A stretch of DNA of 64,000 bases from assembly GCA_900545915.1 (NCBI GenBank), contig URAV01000001.1, positions 1 through 64,000 on the forward strand, given 5' to 3'. The stretch is from an uncultured Porphyromonadaceae bacterium. Lineage in GTDB: Bacteria > Bacteroidota > Bacteroidia > Bacteroidales > Coprobacteraceae. The position numbers and the translations under genes were made by a program. A model generated the notes under the pieces. That model did not search any database and had not been told where the DNA came from. It saw only the letters and a list, made by a program, of their open reading frames with translations. Positions within the stretch are counted from its first letter, which is position 1. Every line of letters starts with the position of its first letter. This document shows positions 26,236 to 34,469 of the stretch, in pieces.

Positions 26236-26243
26236 CAAAGGTA
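26236..26243 (-). promoter_or_regulatory. -7 box for rpsO
   Basis: TACCTTTG on the minus strand, the commonest form of the Bacteroidetes -7 element, 40 bp before the rpsO start. No -33 TTTG at 19-21 bp. A small hairpin (CATGAAAA / TTTTCATG, 26402-26421) of unknown role lies between this and the typA promoter. Confidence 0.7.
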
Positions 26244-26500
26244 TAAATTCATTTTTGATTTACCATACTTTTGTAAGCTTTTTTAAATATACGAATGCTT
26301 TTTATTCTGAAAAGATTCTGGTATCTCCCATTTTAGTTTTGTTTAACTCTTTGCCGCATATTCTTCTATAATTCCCGCAAAATTCAGATAGGCTCTAAAA
26401 ACATGAAAAAATCTTTTCATGAAAAGGATCAGAATATTAAATATTAATGACAAAGGAAGAAAACTTAAATTAAAGAGAAACATCATAAAAATTTTTGTCG

Positions 26501-26508
26501 TACCTTTG
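26501..26508 (+). promoter_or_regulatory. -7 box for typA
   Basis: TACCTTTG, 20 bp before the typA ATG, giving a very short leader. No clear -33. Confidence 0.7.
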
Positions 26509-26528
26509 CGCCACTCAAAATAGATTAT

Positions 26529-28325
26529 ATGCAAAAAATCAGAAACATTGCTATCATTGCACATGTTGACCACGGGAAAACAACTCTGGTCGACAAAATG
26601 CTTTTGGCCGGACAACTATTTCGCGAGAATCAAAACTCCGGCGAGTTAATACTCGACAATAACGATCTGGAACGTGAACGAGGAATTACGATCCTTTCCA
26701 AGAACGTATCGATACGATATAAAGATTATAAGATAAATATTATAGATACTCCGGGACATGCCGATTTCGGAGGAGAAGTCGAACGGGTATTGAATATGGC
26801 CGACGGCTGTCTATTGCTCGTAGATGCTTTTGAAGGCCCGATGCCTCAAACCCGCTTCGTATTGCAGAAAGCAATACAAATGGGCTTGAAACCTATCGTA
26901 GTAATCAATAAGGTGGATAAACCGAACTGCCGTCCTGATGAAGTGCAGGAAATGGTATTCGACCTGATGTTCAGTCTCGATGCTACAGAAGAACAGCTCG
27001 ATTTCCCGACAATTTACGGATCTGCAAAACAAAATTGGATGTCAACTGATTGGAAAAACCGGACAGAAGACATCACTCCCTTATTAGATGCCATTATCGA
27101 GAATATTCCCGAACCAGCTTATTTAGAAGGAACACCCCAACTTCTGATAACATCTTTAGACTACTCGTCCTATGTAGGTCGTATTGCTATAGGACGAGTG
27201 CATCGAGGAGAGGTACGCGAAGGACAAGATGTTGCTTTATGTAAAAAAGACGGTTCTATTTCAAAGCAACGAATTAAGGAATTACATATTTTCGAAGGAT
27301 TGGGACGTACCAAAGTTCAATCTGCCCAATCAGGTGAAATTTGCGCTCTGATCGGTATCGAAGGGTTCGAGATCGGAGATACGATCGCCGATATTCAAAA
27401 TCCGGAACCATTGAAACGAATCGCCATCGACGAACCGACCATGTCGATGACATTTACCAATAACGACTCTCCGTTCTTCGGTAAAGACGGTAAATTCGTC
27501 ACATCCAGACATATTGCCGAACGACTTGAAAAAGAGCTGGACAGGAATCTTGCTTTACGTGTAGAAAAAGCTCCTGAGGATGGAGTATGGACTGTTTATG
27601 GACGTGGAGTTCTCCATTTATCTATTTTAATCGAAACCATGCGTCGTGAAGGTTACGAACTGCAAGTAGGTCAACCACAAGTAATCATCCGCGAAATCGA
27701 CGGTGTAAAATGCGAACCGGTAGAACAATTAACCGTTAATGTACCTGAAGAGTATTCCAGTAAGATCATAGATATGGTAACACGTCGCAAAGGAGATCTT
27801 CTAAGCATGGATAATCAAGGAGACCGCATACACATGGAATTTTCAATCCCGTCTCGCGGTATCATCGGCCTTCGGAACAATGTGTTGACCGCTTCGGCCG
27901 GTGAAGCGATCATGGCTCATCGTTTTCTTGAATATCAACCATGGAAAGGCGATATTGACCGCCGTACAAACGGATCGCTGATTGCTATGGAATCAGGAAC
28001 TGCTTATGCTTACGCAATAGATAAACTGCAAGATCGAGGCAAATTTTTCATCTTTCCGCAAGAAGAAGTATATGCAGGGCAGGTTGTGGGTGAGAATGCC
28101 AAAGAGGGTGACATCGTAGTGAACGTAACTAAATCGAAAAAGCTCACCAATATGCGTGCTTCAGGAGCTGATGATAAAGCAAAAATTATTCCTCCTGTCG
28201 TATTTAGCCTCGAAGAAGCTCTCGAATACATCAAAGAAGATGAATATGTAGAGGTTACTCCGCACCACATTCGTCTCCGAAAAATTATTTTAGATGAGAC
28301 GGAACGTAAACGAAGCAATAAATAA
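26529..28325 (+). CDS. typA: Translational GTPase TypA/BipA
   Basis: 598 residues, full length. A ribosome-bound GTPase related to EF-G and LepA, needed under stress and in the cold. G1 IAHVDHGKTTLVDKM near residue 9, switch RERGITI, G3 DTPGHADFGGEVERVL and G4 VINKVDKPNC are intact. The C-terminal TypA-specific part is also present (SRGIIGLRNNVLTASAGEAIMAHRF; YVEVTPHHIRLRKIIL). It is transcribed alone from the promoter at 26501. Confidence 0.97.
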   Translation: MQKIRNIAIIAHVDHGKTTLVDKMLLAGQLFRENQNSGELILDNNDLERERGITILSKNVSIRYKDYKINIIDTPGHADFGGEVERVLNMADGCLLLVDAFEGPMPQTRFVLQKAIQMGLKPIVVINKVDKPNCRPDEVQEMVFDLMFSLDATEEQLDFPTIYGSAKQNWMSTDWKNRTEDITPLLDAIIENIPEPAYLEGTPQLLITSLDYSSYVGRIAIGRVHRGEVREGQDVALCKKDGSISKQRIKELHIFEGLGRTKVQSAQSGEICALIGIEGFEIGDTIADIQNPEPLKRIAIDEPTMSMTFTNNDSPFFGKDGKFVTSRHIAERLEKELDRNLALRVEKAPEDGVWTVYGRGVLHLSILIETMRREGYELQVGQPQVIIREIDGVKCEPVEQLTVNVPEEYSSKIIDMVTRRKGDLLSMDNQGDRIHMEFSIPSRGIIGLRNNVLTASAGEAIMAHRFLEYQPWKGDIDRRTNGSLIAMESGTAYAYAIDKLQDRGKFFIFPQEEVYAGQVVGENAKEGDIVVNVTKSKKLTNMRASGADDKAKIIPPVVFSLEEALEYIKEDEYVEVTPHHIRLRKIILDETERKRSNK

Positions 28326-28335
28326 CGTATTTAAT

Positions 28336-28527
28336 AAAAAGAGTCTGTCCAAAAAGTCAAAACTGAATTGGTAAAAGTTACAGATTGTAACAAAATAAAT
28401 AAAGAATGCCACTTTACACCTAATTTTCATAGGTGAAAGTGGTATTCTTTTTATAATCGAAGTCTATCAGTTTTTAAATTGAAAGTTTAAATTTGAACTT
28501 TCCAACTTTTTGGACAGCCCCTTTTTA
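28336..28527. repeat. MITE-like element with nested inverted repeats
   Basis: The ends GTCTGTCCAAAAAGT (near 28343) and ACTTTTTGGACAGCC (near 28505) are inverted repeats about 190 bp apart. In the middle, AAAGAATGCCACTTTACACC (28401-28420) and its inverse (28431-28450) form a near-perfect 20-bp hairpin. There is no coding sequence inside. The ends look like those of insertion sequences, so this is probably a non-autonomous derivative. The hairpin may also stop typA transcripts. Confidence 0.65.
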
Positions 28528-28576
28528 TATTTGCCCCATCGCATCTGCAATCTTCATAAATATCGAAACATTATAA

Positions 28577-28697
28577 AGCCTGACTAAACTTTGCACAAAC
28601 CTTTTTTTAAGATTTTTTCGAAAATGTTTTTCTTTTCCGATGAGTGACGTAACAGGGCAGGAACGGAAAACAGATCAAAAAAAAAGATCAAGTTAGG
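28577..28697 (+). repeat. Interspersed palindromic repeat, copy D (degenerate)
   Basis: Same orientation as copy A but diverged: AGCCTGACTAAACTTTGCAC at the left, then GAAAATGTTTTTCTTTTCCG and GGAAAACAGATCAAAAAAAA match the order of blocks in copy A. The right terminal segment is replaced by the Fur-type palindrome that starts at 28698. Confidence 0.5.
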
Positions 28698-28738
28698 AAT
28701 AATTTTTAATTGCAAATAATTTGCAATTAAAAATTATT
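28698..28738. promoter_or_regulatory. Perfect 20-1-20 palindrome, probable Fur-family operator
   Basis: AATAATTTTTAATTGCAAAT, one central A, then the exact inverse. The core ATTGCAAAT-A-ATTTGCAAT has the symmetry of Fur/Zur/PerR boxes. It covers the -33 element of the promoter of the Fur-family gene starting 32 bp further on, as expected for autoregulation. Confidence 0.75.
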
Positions 28739-28751
28739 TGCATTATTTTTG
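28720..28751 (+). promoter_or_regulatory. Promoter of the Fur-family gene
   Basis: -33 TTTG (28720-28723), a 20-bp spacer and -7 TATTTTTG (28744-28751), a full consensus match. The -33 lies inside the palindrome. The predicted transcript start near 28758 excludes a TTG start at 28749 and supports the ATG at 28770. Confidence 0.75.
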
Positions 28752-28769
28752 TCGCAAAATAAAAACGAA

Positions 28770-29192
28770 ATGAACACTACGGATAAAATACGAGAAGCAG
28801 GGTTAAAATCGACCCCTCAGCGCAAAACGGTATATGAGTCCATGATAGAGTTACAACACGCTCCTATCGAGGTGATTATTTCTCATGTGCAGTCGAAAGA
28901 CAAAGAAATCACACTTTCTACAGTATATCGTATTCTAGACTCTTTTTGTAAAGCCAATCTGCTGTCTCTAGTATGCCATCCCGAAACGGGTAAATGCTAT
29001 TACGACATTACGGTTCACGAACACCATCACATATTCGAAGGCGAACAGATCATGGACTACGAAGACCAAGAATTGACACACCTGATACAGCAATACTTAG
29101 AAGCACATAATATAGCTTCAACTGACATAGATAAAATACAAGTACAGATTACACTCAATAAATGTTTAACAACTAAAAATGAATTGAAATGA
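28770..29192 (+). CDS. Fur-family transcriptional repressor
   Basis: 140 residues from MNTTDKIREAGLKSTPQRKTVYE. Winged helix at 1-80 (TPQRKTVYESMIEL, ITLSTVYRILDSF as recognition helix) and a metal-binding dimer domain with HEHHHIFEGEQIMDYED. The C-terminal CxxC zinc pairs found in many Fur and Zur proteins are missing. Metal specificity (Fe, Zn, Mn or peroxide) cannot be assigned. Its stop overlaps the next ATG (ATGA), so it is co-transcribed with the QueD-like gene, and the palindrome upstream implies autoregulation. Confidence 0.9.
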   Translation: MNTTDKIREAGLKSTPQRKTVYESMIELQHAPIEVIISHVQSKDKEITLSTVYRILDSFCKANLLSLVCHPETGKCYYDITVHEHHHIFEGEQIMDYEDQELTHLIQQYLEAHNIASTDIDKIQVQITLNKCLTTKNELK

Positions 29193-29755
29193 GAAGCATC
29201 ACAACATTCGATTTGCAGTATGCACACAGATTCTACGGTTTCCAAGGCGAAGCTCAGTACCTTCACGGCCACACCGGCGTTTTGACTATCGAGGTAGAAG
29301 ATACCGTAAATGAAGGAGTAAACATGGTTTACCCTTGTAACGAAATCCAGAAAGTAGCTTGGGACATGCTGAAAAACTTCGACCATGCTCTTGTTCTCCG
29401 CGAAGACGACCCGTTATTGCCGGCTATTCTCAACGTGTATGAGAAACAAGGTATAAAAAACGGCCATCCACAAAACAAAATGAAAGGTGAAGCCTTCAAG
29501 ACCGCACTCGCTACAGCCTATCCCAACTGTCGTCTGGTAGTGACTAAGGAAACAATGACCGTAGAAGGCATGATCAAGATCGTGTACGATCTGCTCAAGG
29601 ATAAACTCAACATCGCCAAAATTACCTTTACTAGTGGTGTGAACGCAGCTTCGGCCGAGTTTGAAACCAAAAACGACATTGACCGTTGCCCATTATGTGG
29701 TATTTCACTCAATGAAAAGGGCGTATGTCCCAAGTGCGGATATAAGAAACCGTAA
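29189..29755 (+). CDS. QueD/PTPS-like protein with C-terminal zinc ribbon
   Basis: 188 residues. Homologous to 6-carboxytetrahydropterin synthase / 6-pyruvoyltetrahydropterin synthase: zinc histidines in YAHRF and LHGHTG and the later TKETMTVEGM. The residue four before HGH, a catalytic Cys in QueD, is Ala here (EAQYLHGH), and the Glu of the ExxHGH variants is Gln. The C-terminus adds a zinc ribbon (CPLCG, ten residues, CPKCG). Coupled to a Fur-family gene, it may be a metal-responsive paralog, like the Zur-controlled QueD2 proteins known elsewhere; a queuosine role is uncertain. Confidence 0.75.
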   Translation: MRSITTFDLQYAHRFYGFQGEAQYLHGHTGVLTIEVEDTVNEGVNMVYPCNEIQKVAWDMLKNFDHALVLREDDPLLPAILNVYEKQGIKNGHPQNKMKGEAFKTALATAYPNCRLVVTKETMTVEGMIKIVYDLLKDKLNIAKITFTSGVNAASAEFETKNDIDRCPLCGISLNEKGVCPKCGYKKP

Positions 29756-29783
29756 ACGTTTCGAAGGAGTACCTCACAACAAG

Positions 29784-29812
29784 AAGGAGATACCGTTTTC
29801 AAGTATCTCCTT
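29784..29812 (+). terminator. Hairpin after the QueD-like gene
   Basis: AAGGAGATAC (29784-29793) and GTATCTCCTT (29803-29812) form a 10-bp stem with a 9-nt loop. No T run follows, so it may pause or stabilise the RNA rather than terminate. Confidence 0.4.
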
Positions 29813-29911
29813 GTTAAAAAACAAATCCGAAAGACCAATACGAATTATCCCATTGCAAGAAATTAATTCAAACAGACTCTTAAGCCTCATATACTCAAAC
29901 TACTATTTTAT

Positions 29912-30463
29912 ATGAATATGAACATACACCTTTTACGTACAGGAATACTGACAGCTACCCTTACAATATTGGTTTCCTGCAAACAAAAAAATAATACAGT
30001 AGCCGAAAACGCGACAGATAAAATTCAAGTGGAAAATACGCCCGAAATCGTATTAAAAGATTATGGAAAAGCACCGATTGTGTTAGATATCGAAGCCTAT
30101 ACCGAAGGTAACGACAACTTCCGTACAGCCCTATGGACAGGCTCAAACTTGCAAGTAACTTTGATGAGCATTCCCGTCGGCGGAGATATTGGTCTCGAGC
30201 TACATTCCGATATTGACCAATTCCTCCGTATCGAGCAAGGAGAGGGACGAGTAATGATGGGTAACACGCAGGACAAACTTGATTTTGTACAAGAGGTGAA
30301 AGCTGATCACGCAATATTCATACCTGCCGGCAAATGGCATAATCTGGTCAATACCGGTAACACAGCTATCAAACTTTATTCGATCTACGCTCCTATCGAG
30401 CATCCGCACGGTACAGTTCACAAAACACAGACCGAAGCGATAGAGGCAGAACATCACCACTGA
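29912..30463 (+). CDS. Cupin-domain lipoprotein
   Basis: 183 residues. Lipoprotein signal ending in ILVSCKQK (Cys near residue 24), a short linker, then a single cupin barrel at about 70-165: metal-site motif 1 is GLELHSDIDQFLRIEQGEGRVMMG and motif 2 is HAIFIPAGKWHNLVNTG. The C-terminus is His-rich (HPHGTVHK, EAEHHH). Small cupins of this type often have no assigned substrate. It sits 157 bp after the QueD-like gene; the His tail would fit metal binding but this is speculative. Confidence 0.8.
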   Translation: MNMNIHLLRTGILTATLTILVSCKQKNNTVAENATDKIQVENTPEIVLKDYGKAPIVLDIEAYTEGNDNFRTALWTGSNLQVTLMSIPVGGDIGLELHSDIDQFLRIEQGEGRVMMGNTQDKLDFVQEVKADHAIFIPAGKWHNLVNTGNTAIKLYSIYAPIEHPHGTVHKTQTEAIEAEHHH

Positions 30464-30636
30464 TACAGTATAGTCCAATTGTATATAACGACAAAGAGAT
30501 ATTATCTTTATAAGAGATTATCTTAAATTAGATTTTTGAGTCTAGTCTCTTTACTTTGTCCACGAAAAAAACAGAGCAAATCTTGACTTCCTTTAGTCAC
30601 AGGTTTACTCATGTCTTTAAATTTTCACATTTTTCA

Positions 30637-30706
30637 AACCTGTCTAAATTTTCCGGTCAGTAATAATATAAAACAAATATTTCTCATCAGAAAATTTAGA
30701 TAGGTT
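30637..30706. repeat. Interspersed palindromic repeat, copy E (short form)
   Basis: Only the terminal inverted repeats remain: AACCTGTCTAAATTTTC (30637-30653) and its inverse (30690-30706), 16 of 17 bases complementary, with a 36-nt loop. It lies between the convergent ends of the cupin gene and trpA and may act as a terminator. The rest of 30464-30636 shows nothing else I can name. Confidence 0.6.
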
Positions 30707-30712
30707 CTTAAA

Positions 30713-31486
30713 CTATTCTCTTCCGATCATCTCCAATAATCGAGAAACAGCTTTTGCAGGAGACTCCTGTGCAAGCAACTTAACAAACTGACTACCGATA
30801 ATCGCACCGGAAGCATTCCGACAAGCTGAATCAAATGTTTCCCGGTTAGATATACCGAATCCTATCAGGCGAGGATTACGAAGATTCATCGCAGCTATAC
30901 GACGGAAATATTCCTGCTTAGCTTCATCGAACGACTGCTGCGCACCGGTCGTCGCCGCAGAAGATACCATATAGATAAATCCTTCTGTATTCCGGTCGAT
31001 AAATCGGATACGTTCTTCGGAAGTTTCAGGGGTAATAAGCATTATTACATTCAGATCATAACGATCTGCTACAGGTTTATACTCTTCAAGATAATCTTTG
31101 AACGGCAAGTCCGGGATTATTACTCCATCTACTCCTACTTCATGACAACTTCGACAAAAGTTCTCAAAACCATATTGCATTATAGGATTAAGATACCCCA
31201 TCAAGATTAACGGAATATCGACTTCGGAACGGATATTTCGAAGCTGTCCGAAGAGTTTACTCAATGACATACCGTTCTGCAAAGCCTTTGCAGCCGCATT
31301 CTGAATCACTACTCCATCGGCCATAGGATCAGAAAAAGGAATCCCTATTTCTACCATATCGACTTCCTGACGTTGTAGTTCCTCTATAATTTCACAAGTA
31401 GTTTCAAGAGTCGGATATCCGGCTGTAAAATAAACCGAAAGAATATTTTCTTCTTTACGGCCAAACAATTGTTGTATTCGATTCAT
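30713..31486 (-). CDS. trpA: Tryptophan synthase alpha chain
   Basis: Cleaves indole-3-glycerol phosphate to indole, which passes to TrpB. 257 residues. Barrel motifs VDMVEIGIPFSDPMADG (catalytic Glu and Asp), GVIIPDLPFKDYLEEY, and FIYMVSSAATTGAQ are intact. It is the last gene of the trp operon and its start overlaps the trpF stop by 4 bp. Confidence 0.96.
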   Translation of the reverse strand: MNRIQQLFGRKEENILSVYFTAGYPTLETTCEIIEELQRQEVDMVEIGIPFSDPMADGVVIQNAAAKALQNGMSLSKLFGQLRNIRSEVDIPLILMGYLNPIMQYGFENFCRSCHEVGVDGVIIPDLPFKDYLEEYKPVADRYDLNVIMLITPETSEERIRFIDRNTEGFIYMVSSAATTGAQQSFDEAKQEYFRRIAAMNLRNPRLIGFGISNRETFDSACRNASGAIIGSQFVKLLAQESPAKAVSRLLEMIGRE

Positions 31487-32100
31487 CTCTTTAATTTTGT
31501 TATAATTCGGTCTAATTTTTCTATATCTTTTATTCCGGGAGAAACCTCAAAACGGCTGTTCAAATCTACCCCTGCAAATTGCGGATGCCTGAAATCTAAA
31601 ACTCTCTCTGCATCATTCTCTCCTATACCTCCAGCTATAAAAAAAGGTACGTTTCCTGTATAATGTTTCAATATCCCCCAATCGAACGAACATCCCGAAC
31701 CGCCATAACCGGACGTAGAAGTATCGAACAAGAAAAAATCACAACACCCGTCATATCTCCCGGTAACCATCAAATCTTCTGGAACAGATACGGAAAAGGC
31801 TTTAATCACTTGCATTCTTCGTCGTCTTAATACCTCACACGCAGAGGGAGTTTCACACCCATGCAATTGTACATGTGTAAGTCCATATCGGATTATCGTA
31901 TCTTCGATCACACGCAATTCTTCATTTACAAAAACCCCTACTCGTCCTGTAGATCGTGGCAGGTACTCAGGTAAAGAATTTACATAACGAGGAGAACGGG
32001 AATAAAAAATAAACCCCATGAGATCGACCGACAGATTCTCCACCAACCGAATATTTTCTCCATCACGCATACCGCATACTTTAACCAACATCTTCTTCAC
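31483..32100 (-). CDS. trpF: Phosphoribosylanthranilate isomerase
   Basis: 205 residues. Converts phosphoribosylanthranilate to carboxyphenylamino-deoxyribulose phosphate. VKVCGMRDGENI carries the catalytic Cys near residue 9, VQLHGCETP is the conserved strand 3 region, and DTSTSGYGGSGCSFDW and FIAGGIGENDAERVL bind the phosphate. Its start overlaps trpC by 20 bp. Confidence 0.95.
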   Translation of the reverse strand: MKKMLVKVCGMRDGENIRLVENLSVDLMGFIFYSRSPRYVNSLPEYLPRSTGRVGVFVNEELRVIEDTIIRYGLTHVQLHGCETPSACEVLRRRRMQVIKAFSVSVPEDLMVTGRYDGCCDFFLFDTSTSGYGGSGCSFDWGILKHYTGNVPFFIAGGIGENDAERVLDFRHPQFAGVDLNSRFEVSPGIKDIEKLDRIITKLKR

Positions 32101-32878
32101 CGTTTAATTGCTTCACAAACCGACTCAAGGCTGCACCGGGTCGAACCTCCTTCATAAAATTCTCTCCCATTAAAAATCCTCTGAACCCCACCCGACGCAA
32201 AGCTCTAACCGTATCGGGGGAGGAAATCCCGCTTTCCGATATGCAGATTTTATCCGAAGGCAAATGCCTAACCATATCGAATGAGTGTTCCACCCGAGTT
32301 TCAAAGGTCGTCAAATCACGATTGTTAACTCCTATCATATCAGCTCCAGTATCTAAATAGTCGAGCTCTTTTTTTTCATGCAACTCGAGCAATACTTCCA
32401 TTCCGAGACTGTGAGCCAAATCGGTAAAACGACGACAAGTCTTCCGATCGAGTACTGCAGCGATGAGCAACACGGCATCCGCACCTATCGCTTTTGCTTG
32501 ATAGATCTGGTATTCATCGATTACAAACTCTTTACGCAAAAGAGGTATATCAATGCTTTTCCGGACTTTACACAAATCGGCAACCGTTCCGCCAAAATAA
32601 GAGTAATCTGTCAATATAGAAGATGCAGATGCTCCACCCTGTTGATAATCAAGCACAACACTTTCGACATCAACATCACGATGTATCCAACCTTTTGAGG
32701 GAGAACGACGTTTAAACTCGGCTATTATTCCCGAAGAAGATTCCAATAATGCACGGCTCAGGGAAACAGTACTGCGCATCATTCGTTCGCTTTCCAAAAG
32801 CATATCCACAGTATAGACTTCTTTATGTCGCTGCACTTCAATTCGTTTGTCTGCAACTATTTTATCCAGAATATTCAT
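32081..32878 (-). CDS. trpC: Indole-3-glycerol phosphate synthase
   Basis: 265 residues from MNILDKIVADKRIEV; nine extra codons upstream would run into trpD. Active-site segments IIAEFKRRSPSKGWI (catalytic Lys), LLRKEFVIDEYQIYQA and VNNRDLTTFE, ISESGI are present. Follows trpD with 7 bp spacing. Confidence 0.96.
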   Translation of the reverse strand: MNILDKIVADKRIEVQRHKEVYTVDMLLESERMMRSTVSLSRALLESSSGIIAEFKRRSPSKGWIHRDVDVESVVLDYQQGGASASSILTDYSYFGGTVADLCKVRKSIDIPLLRKEFVIDEYQIYQAKAIGADAVLLIAAVLDRKTCRRFTDLAHSLGMEVLLELHEKKELDYLDTGADMIGVNNRDLTTFETRVEHSFDMVRHLPSDKICISESGISSPDTVRALRRVGFRGFLMGENFMKEVRPGAALSRFVKQLNGEEDVG

Positions 32879-32885
32879 CTTCGAA

Positions 32886-33881
32886 TCAAGAATTAAGTTC
32901 AACAAACATTTTCAATGTCTTTAATGCTCTTCCGTTTTCCATAGATTCACGAGCTAAGGCAATACAGTCTGTCAGCGATTTTTCCGGCTCAATTACCCGA
33001 ATAGCAAATGCCGCATTAGCAATCACACAATCGGTTTGCGCTGGAGTAGCTTCACCTTGCAATACACGATCAAATATACGAGCAGCTTCCTCGGGAGATT
33101 TCCCCCCATCGAGATCTTGCTCACAATAACGGTTAAAACCTATACTTTCAGGAGTATAGATCATTTCGGTAGTAGAAGTCGCAACCTTAAACTCTCCCGT
33201 TAATGAAATTTCATCGTATCCATCGAGACCATGCACTACGGCAAAACGAGTATCGCTCTCCTGAAAGACATAACTGTAAAGACGCAACAACGGCAAATTA
33301 TAAACTCCGAGCAACTGATATTTCGGCAAGACCGGGTTAACCAGCGGGCCGAGCATATTGAAAAACGTGCGTACGCCCAAAGCTTTACGAATAGGAGCAA
33401 CTGCTTTCATGGCAGAATTGAAAAGAGGAGCATGCAGATAGGCAATATTACACATATCCATGCTTTTCCGAAGTCGAGTTATATCAGAAGTAAATTTCAC
33501 ACCGTGCTGCTCCATAACATTACTTGCCCCGCTTACCGAAGTAGCTCCGTAATTTCCATGTTTCACAACGGGATAACCAGCCCCCGCTACGACAAAACAT
33601 GCCGCAGTAGAAATATTGAACGTGTTTTTTCCGTCACCTCCGGTACCGACTATATCGATAGGAGCATATTCGGAAAGATCGACCGGAATACGCATTTCGA
33701 GTAAAGCATCCCGAAATCCTGTCAGTTCCTCGACTGAGATGTTCCGCATTAGGAATACAGTAATCAAAGAAGCTATCTGTGCATCATTGTATTTACCCTG
33801 CGCAATATTTTGAAGTATATCCCGAGCTTCGGTTCTCCCAAGATACCGATGTTCGAACAACTTATATAGAATCTGCTTCAT
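32886..33881 (-). CDS. trpD: Anthranilate phosphoribosyltransferase
   Basis: 331 residues. Transfers phosphoribose from PRPP to anthranilate. Motifs DIVGTGGDGKNTFNIST (PRPP loop), VKHGNYGATSVSGASNVME, and RTFFNMLGPLVNP are intact. It is separate from trpG, which is not fused to it as in some bacteria. Confidence 0.96.
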   Translation of the reverse strand: MKQILYKLFEHRYLGRTEARDILQNIAQGKYNDAQIASLITVFLMRNISVEELTGFRDALLEMRIPVDLSEYAPIDIVGTGGDGKNTFNISTAACFVVAGAGYPVVKHGNYGATSVSGASNVMEQHGVKFTSDITRLRKSMDMCNIAYLHAPLFNSAMKAVAPIRKALGVRTFFNMLGPLVNPVLPKYQLLGVYNLPLLRLYSYVFQESDTRFAVVHGLDGYDEISLTGEFKVATSTTEMIYTPESIGFNRYCEQDLDGGKSPEEAARIFDRVLQGEATPAQTDCVIANAAFAIRVIEPEKSLTDCIALARESMENGRALKTLKMFVELNS

Positions 33882-33894
33882 TTCCGTTTTTATT

Positions 33895-34464
33895 TTAATG
33901 ATAAAGAAAATTGCGAATAATCGTATGCCCTTCAGGTGTCAACACCGATTCGGGATGAAATTGTATGCCACGTACATCATATTTTCTGTGTCGAAGTGCC
34001 ATGATCTGTCCGGAAGCATCTCTGGCAGTGATCTCAAGTTCTGCCGGAAATCCGTCAGGACTGACTACCCAAGAATGATAACGACCTACTTGTATTTCTC
34101 GGGGCAATCCCGTAAAAAGCGAGTCGTCCGTAATAATTCCCACAGAAGTCTGCACTCCATGATACACCTCTTTCAGATTTTCCAATACCGCTCCGAAAGC
34201 TTCACCGATAGCCTGATGACCGAGACAAACCCCTAAAATGCTTTTAGAAGAAGCATAACGCCGTATCAATGGCAACAGCAACCCCGCTTCTTCCGGAATA
34301 CCGGGACCGGGCGAAAGTATAATTTTATCGAAACGTCCTATTTCGTCAAGTGTAATTTTATCATTTCGACACACCTCGACATCAGTTTCTCCTAACTCGC
34401 GTACCAGATGCAACAAATTATAAGTAAACGAGTCATAATTGTCAAATATCAATATTTTTTTCAT
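33895..34464 (-). CDS. trpG: Anthranilate synthase glutaminase subunit
   Basis: 189 residues. Class I glutamine amidotransferase that supplies ammonia to TrpE. Catalytic triad is visible: Cys in ILGVCLGHQAIGEAF near residue 81 and His-x-Glu in GIQFHPESVLTPEG near the end. LSPGPGIPEEAG forms the oxyanion region. 5 bp separate it from trpE. Confidence 0.95.
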   Translation of the reverse strand: MKKILIFDNYDSFTYNLLHLVRELGETDVEVCRNDKITLDEIGRFDKIILSPGPGIPEEAGLLLPLIRRYASSKSILGVCLGHQAIGEAFGAVLENLKEVYHGVQTSVGIITDDSLFTGLPREIQVGRYHSWVVSPDGFPAELEITARDASGQIMALRHRKYDVRGIQFHPESVLTPEGHTIIRNFLYH

Positions 34465-34469
34465 ATCTT

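Noticed and set aside
28401..28450. CRISPR-like or small RNA signal from the repeated hairpin
   Set aside because: Only one unit is present, with no repeat-spacer pattern; the outer inverted ends fit a MITE-like element better.
28749..28769. TTG-initiated longer form of the Fur-family protein
   Set aside because: The predicted transcript starts after this codon and family proteins begin near the ATG at 28770.
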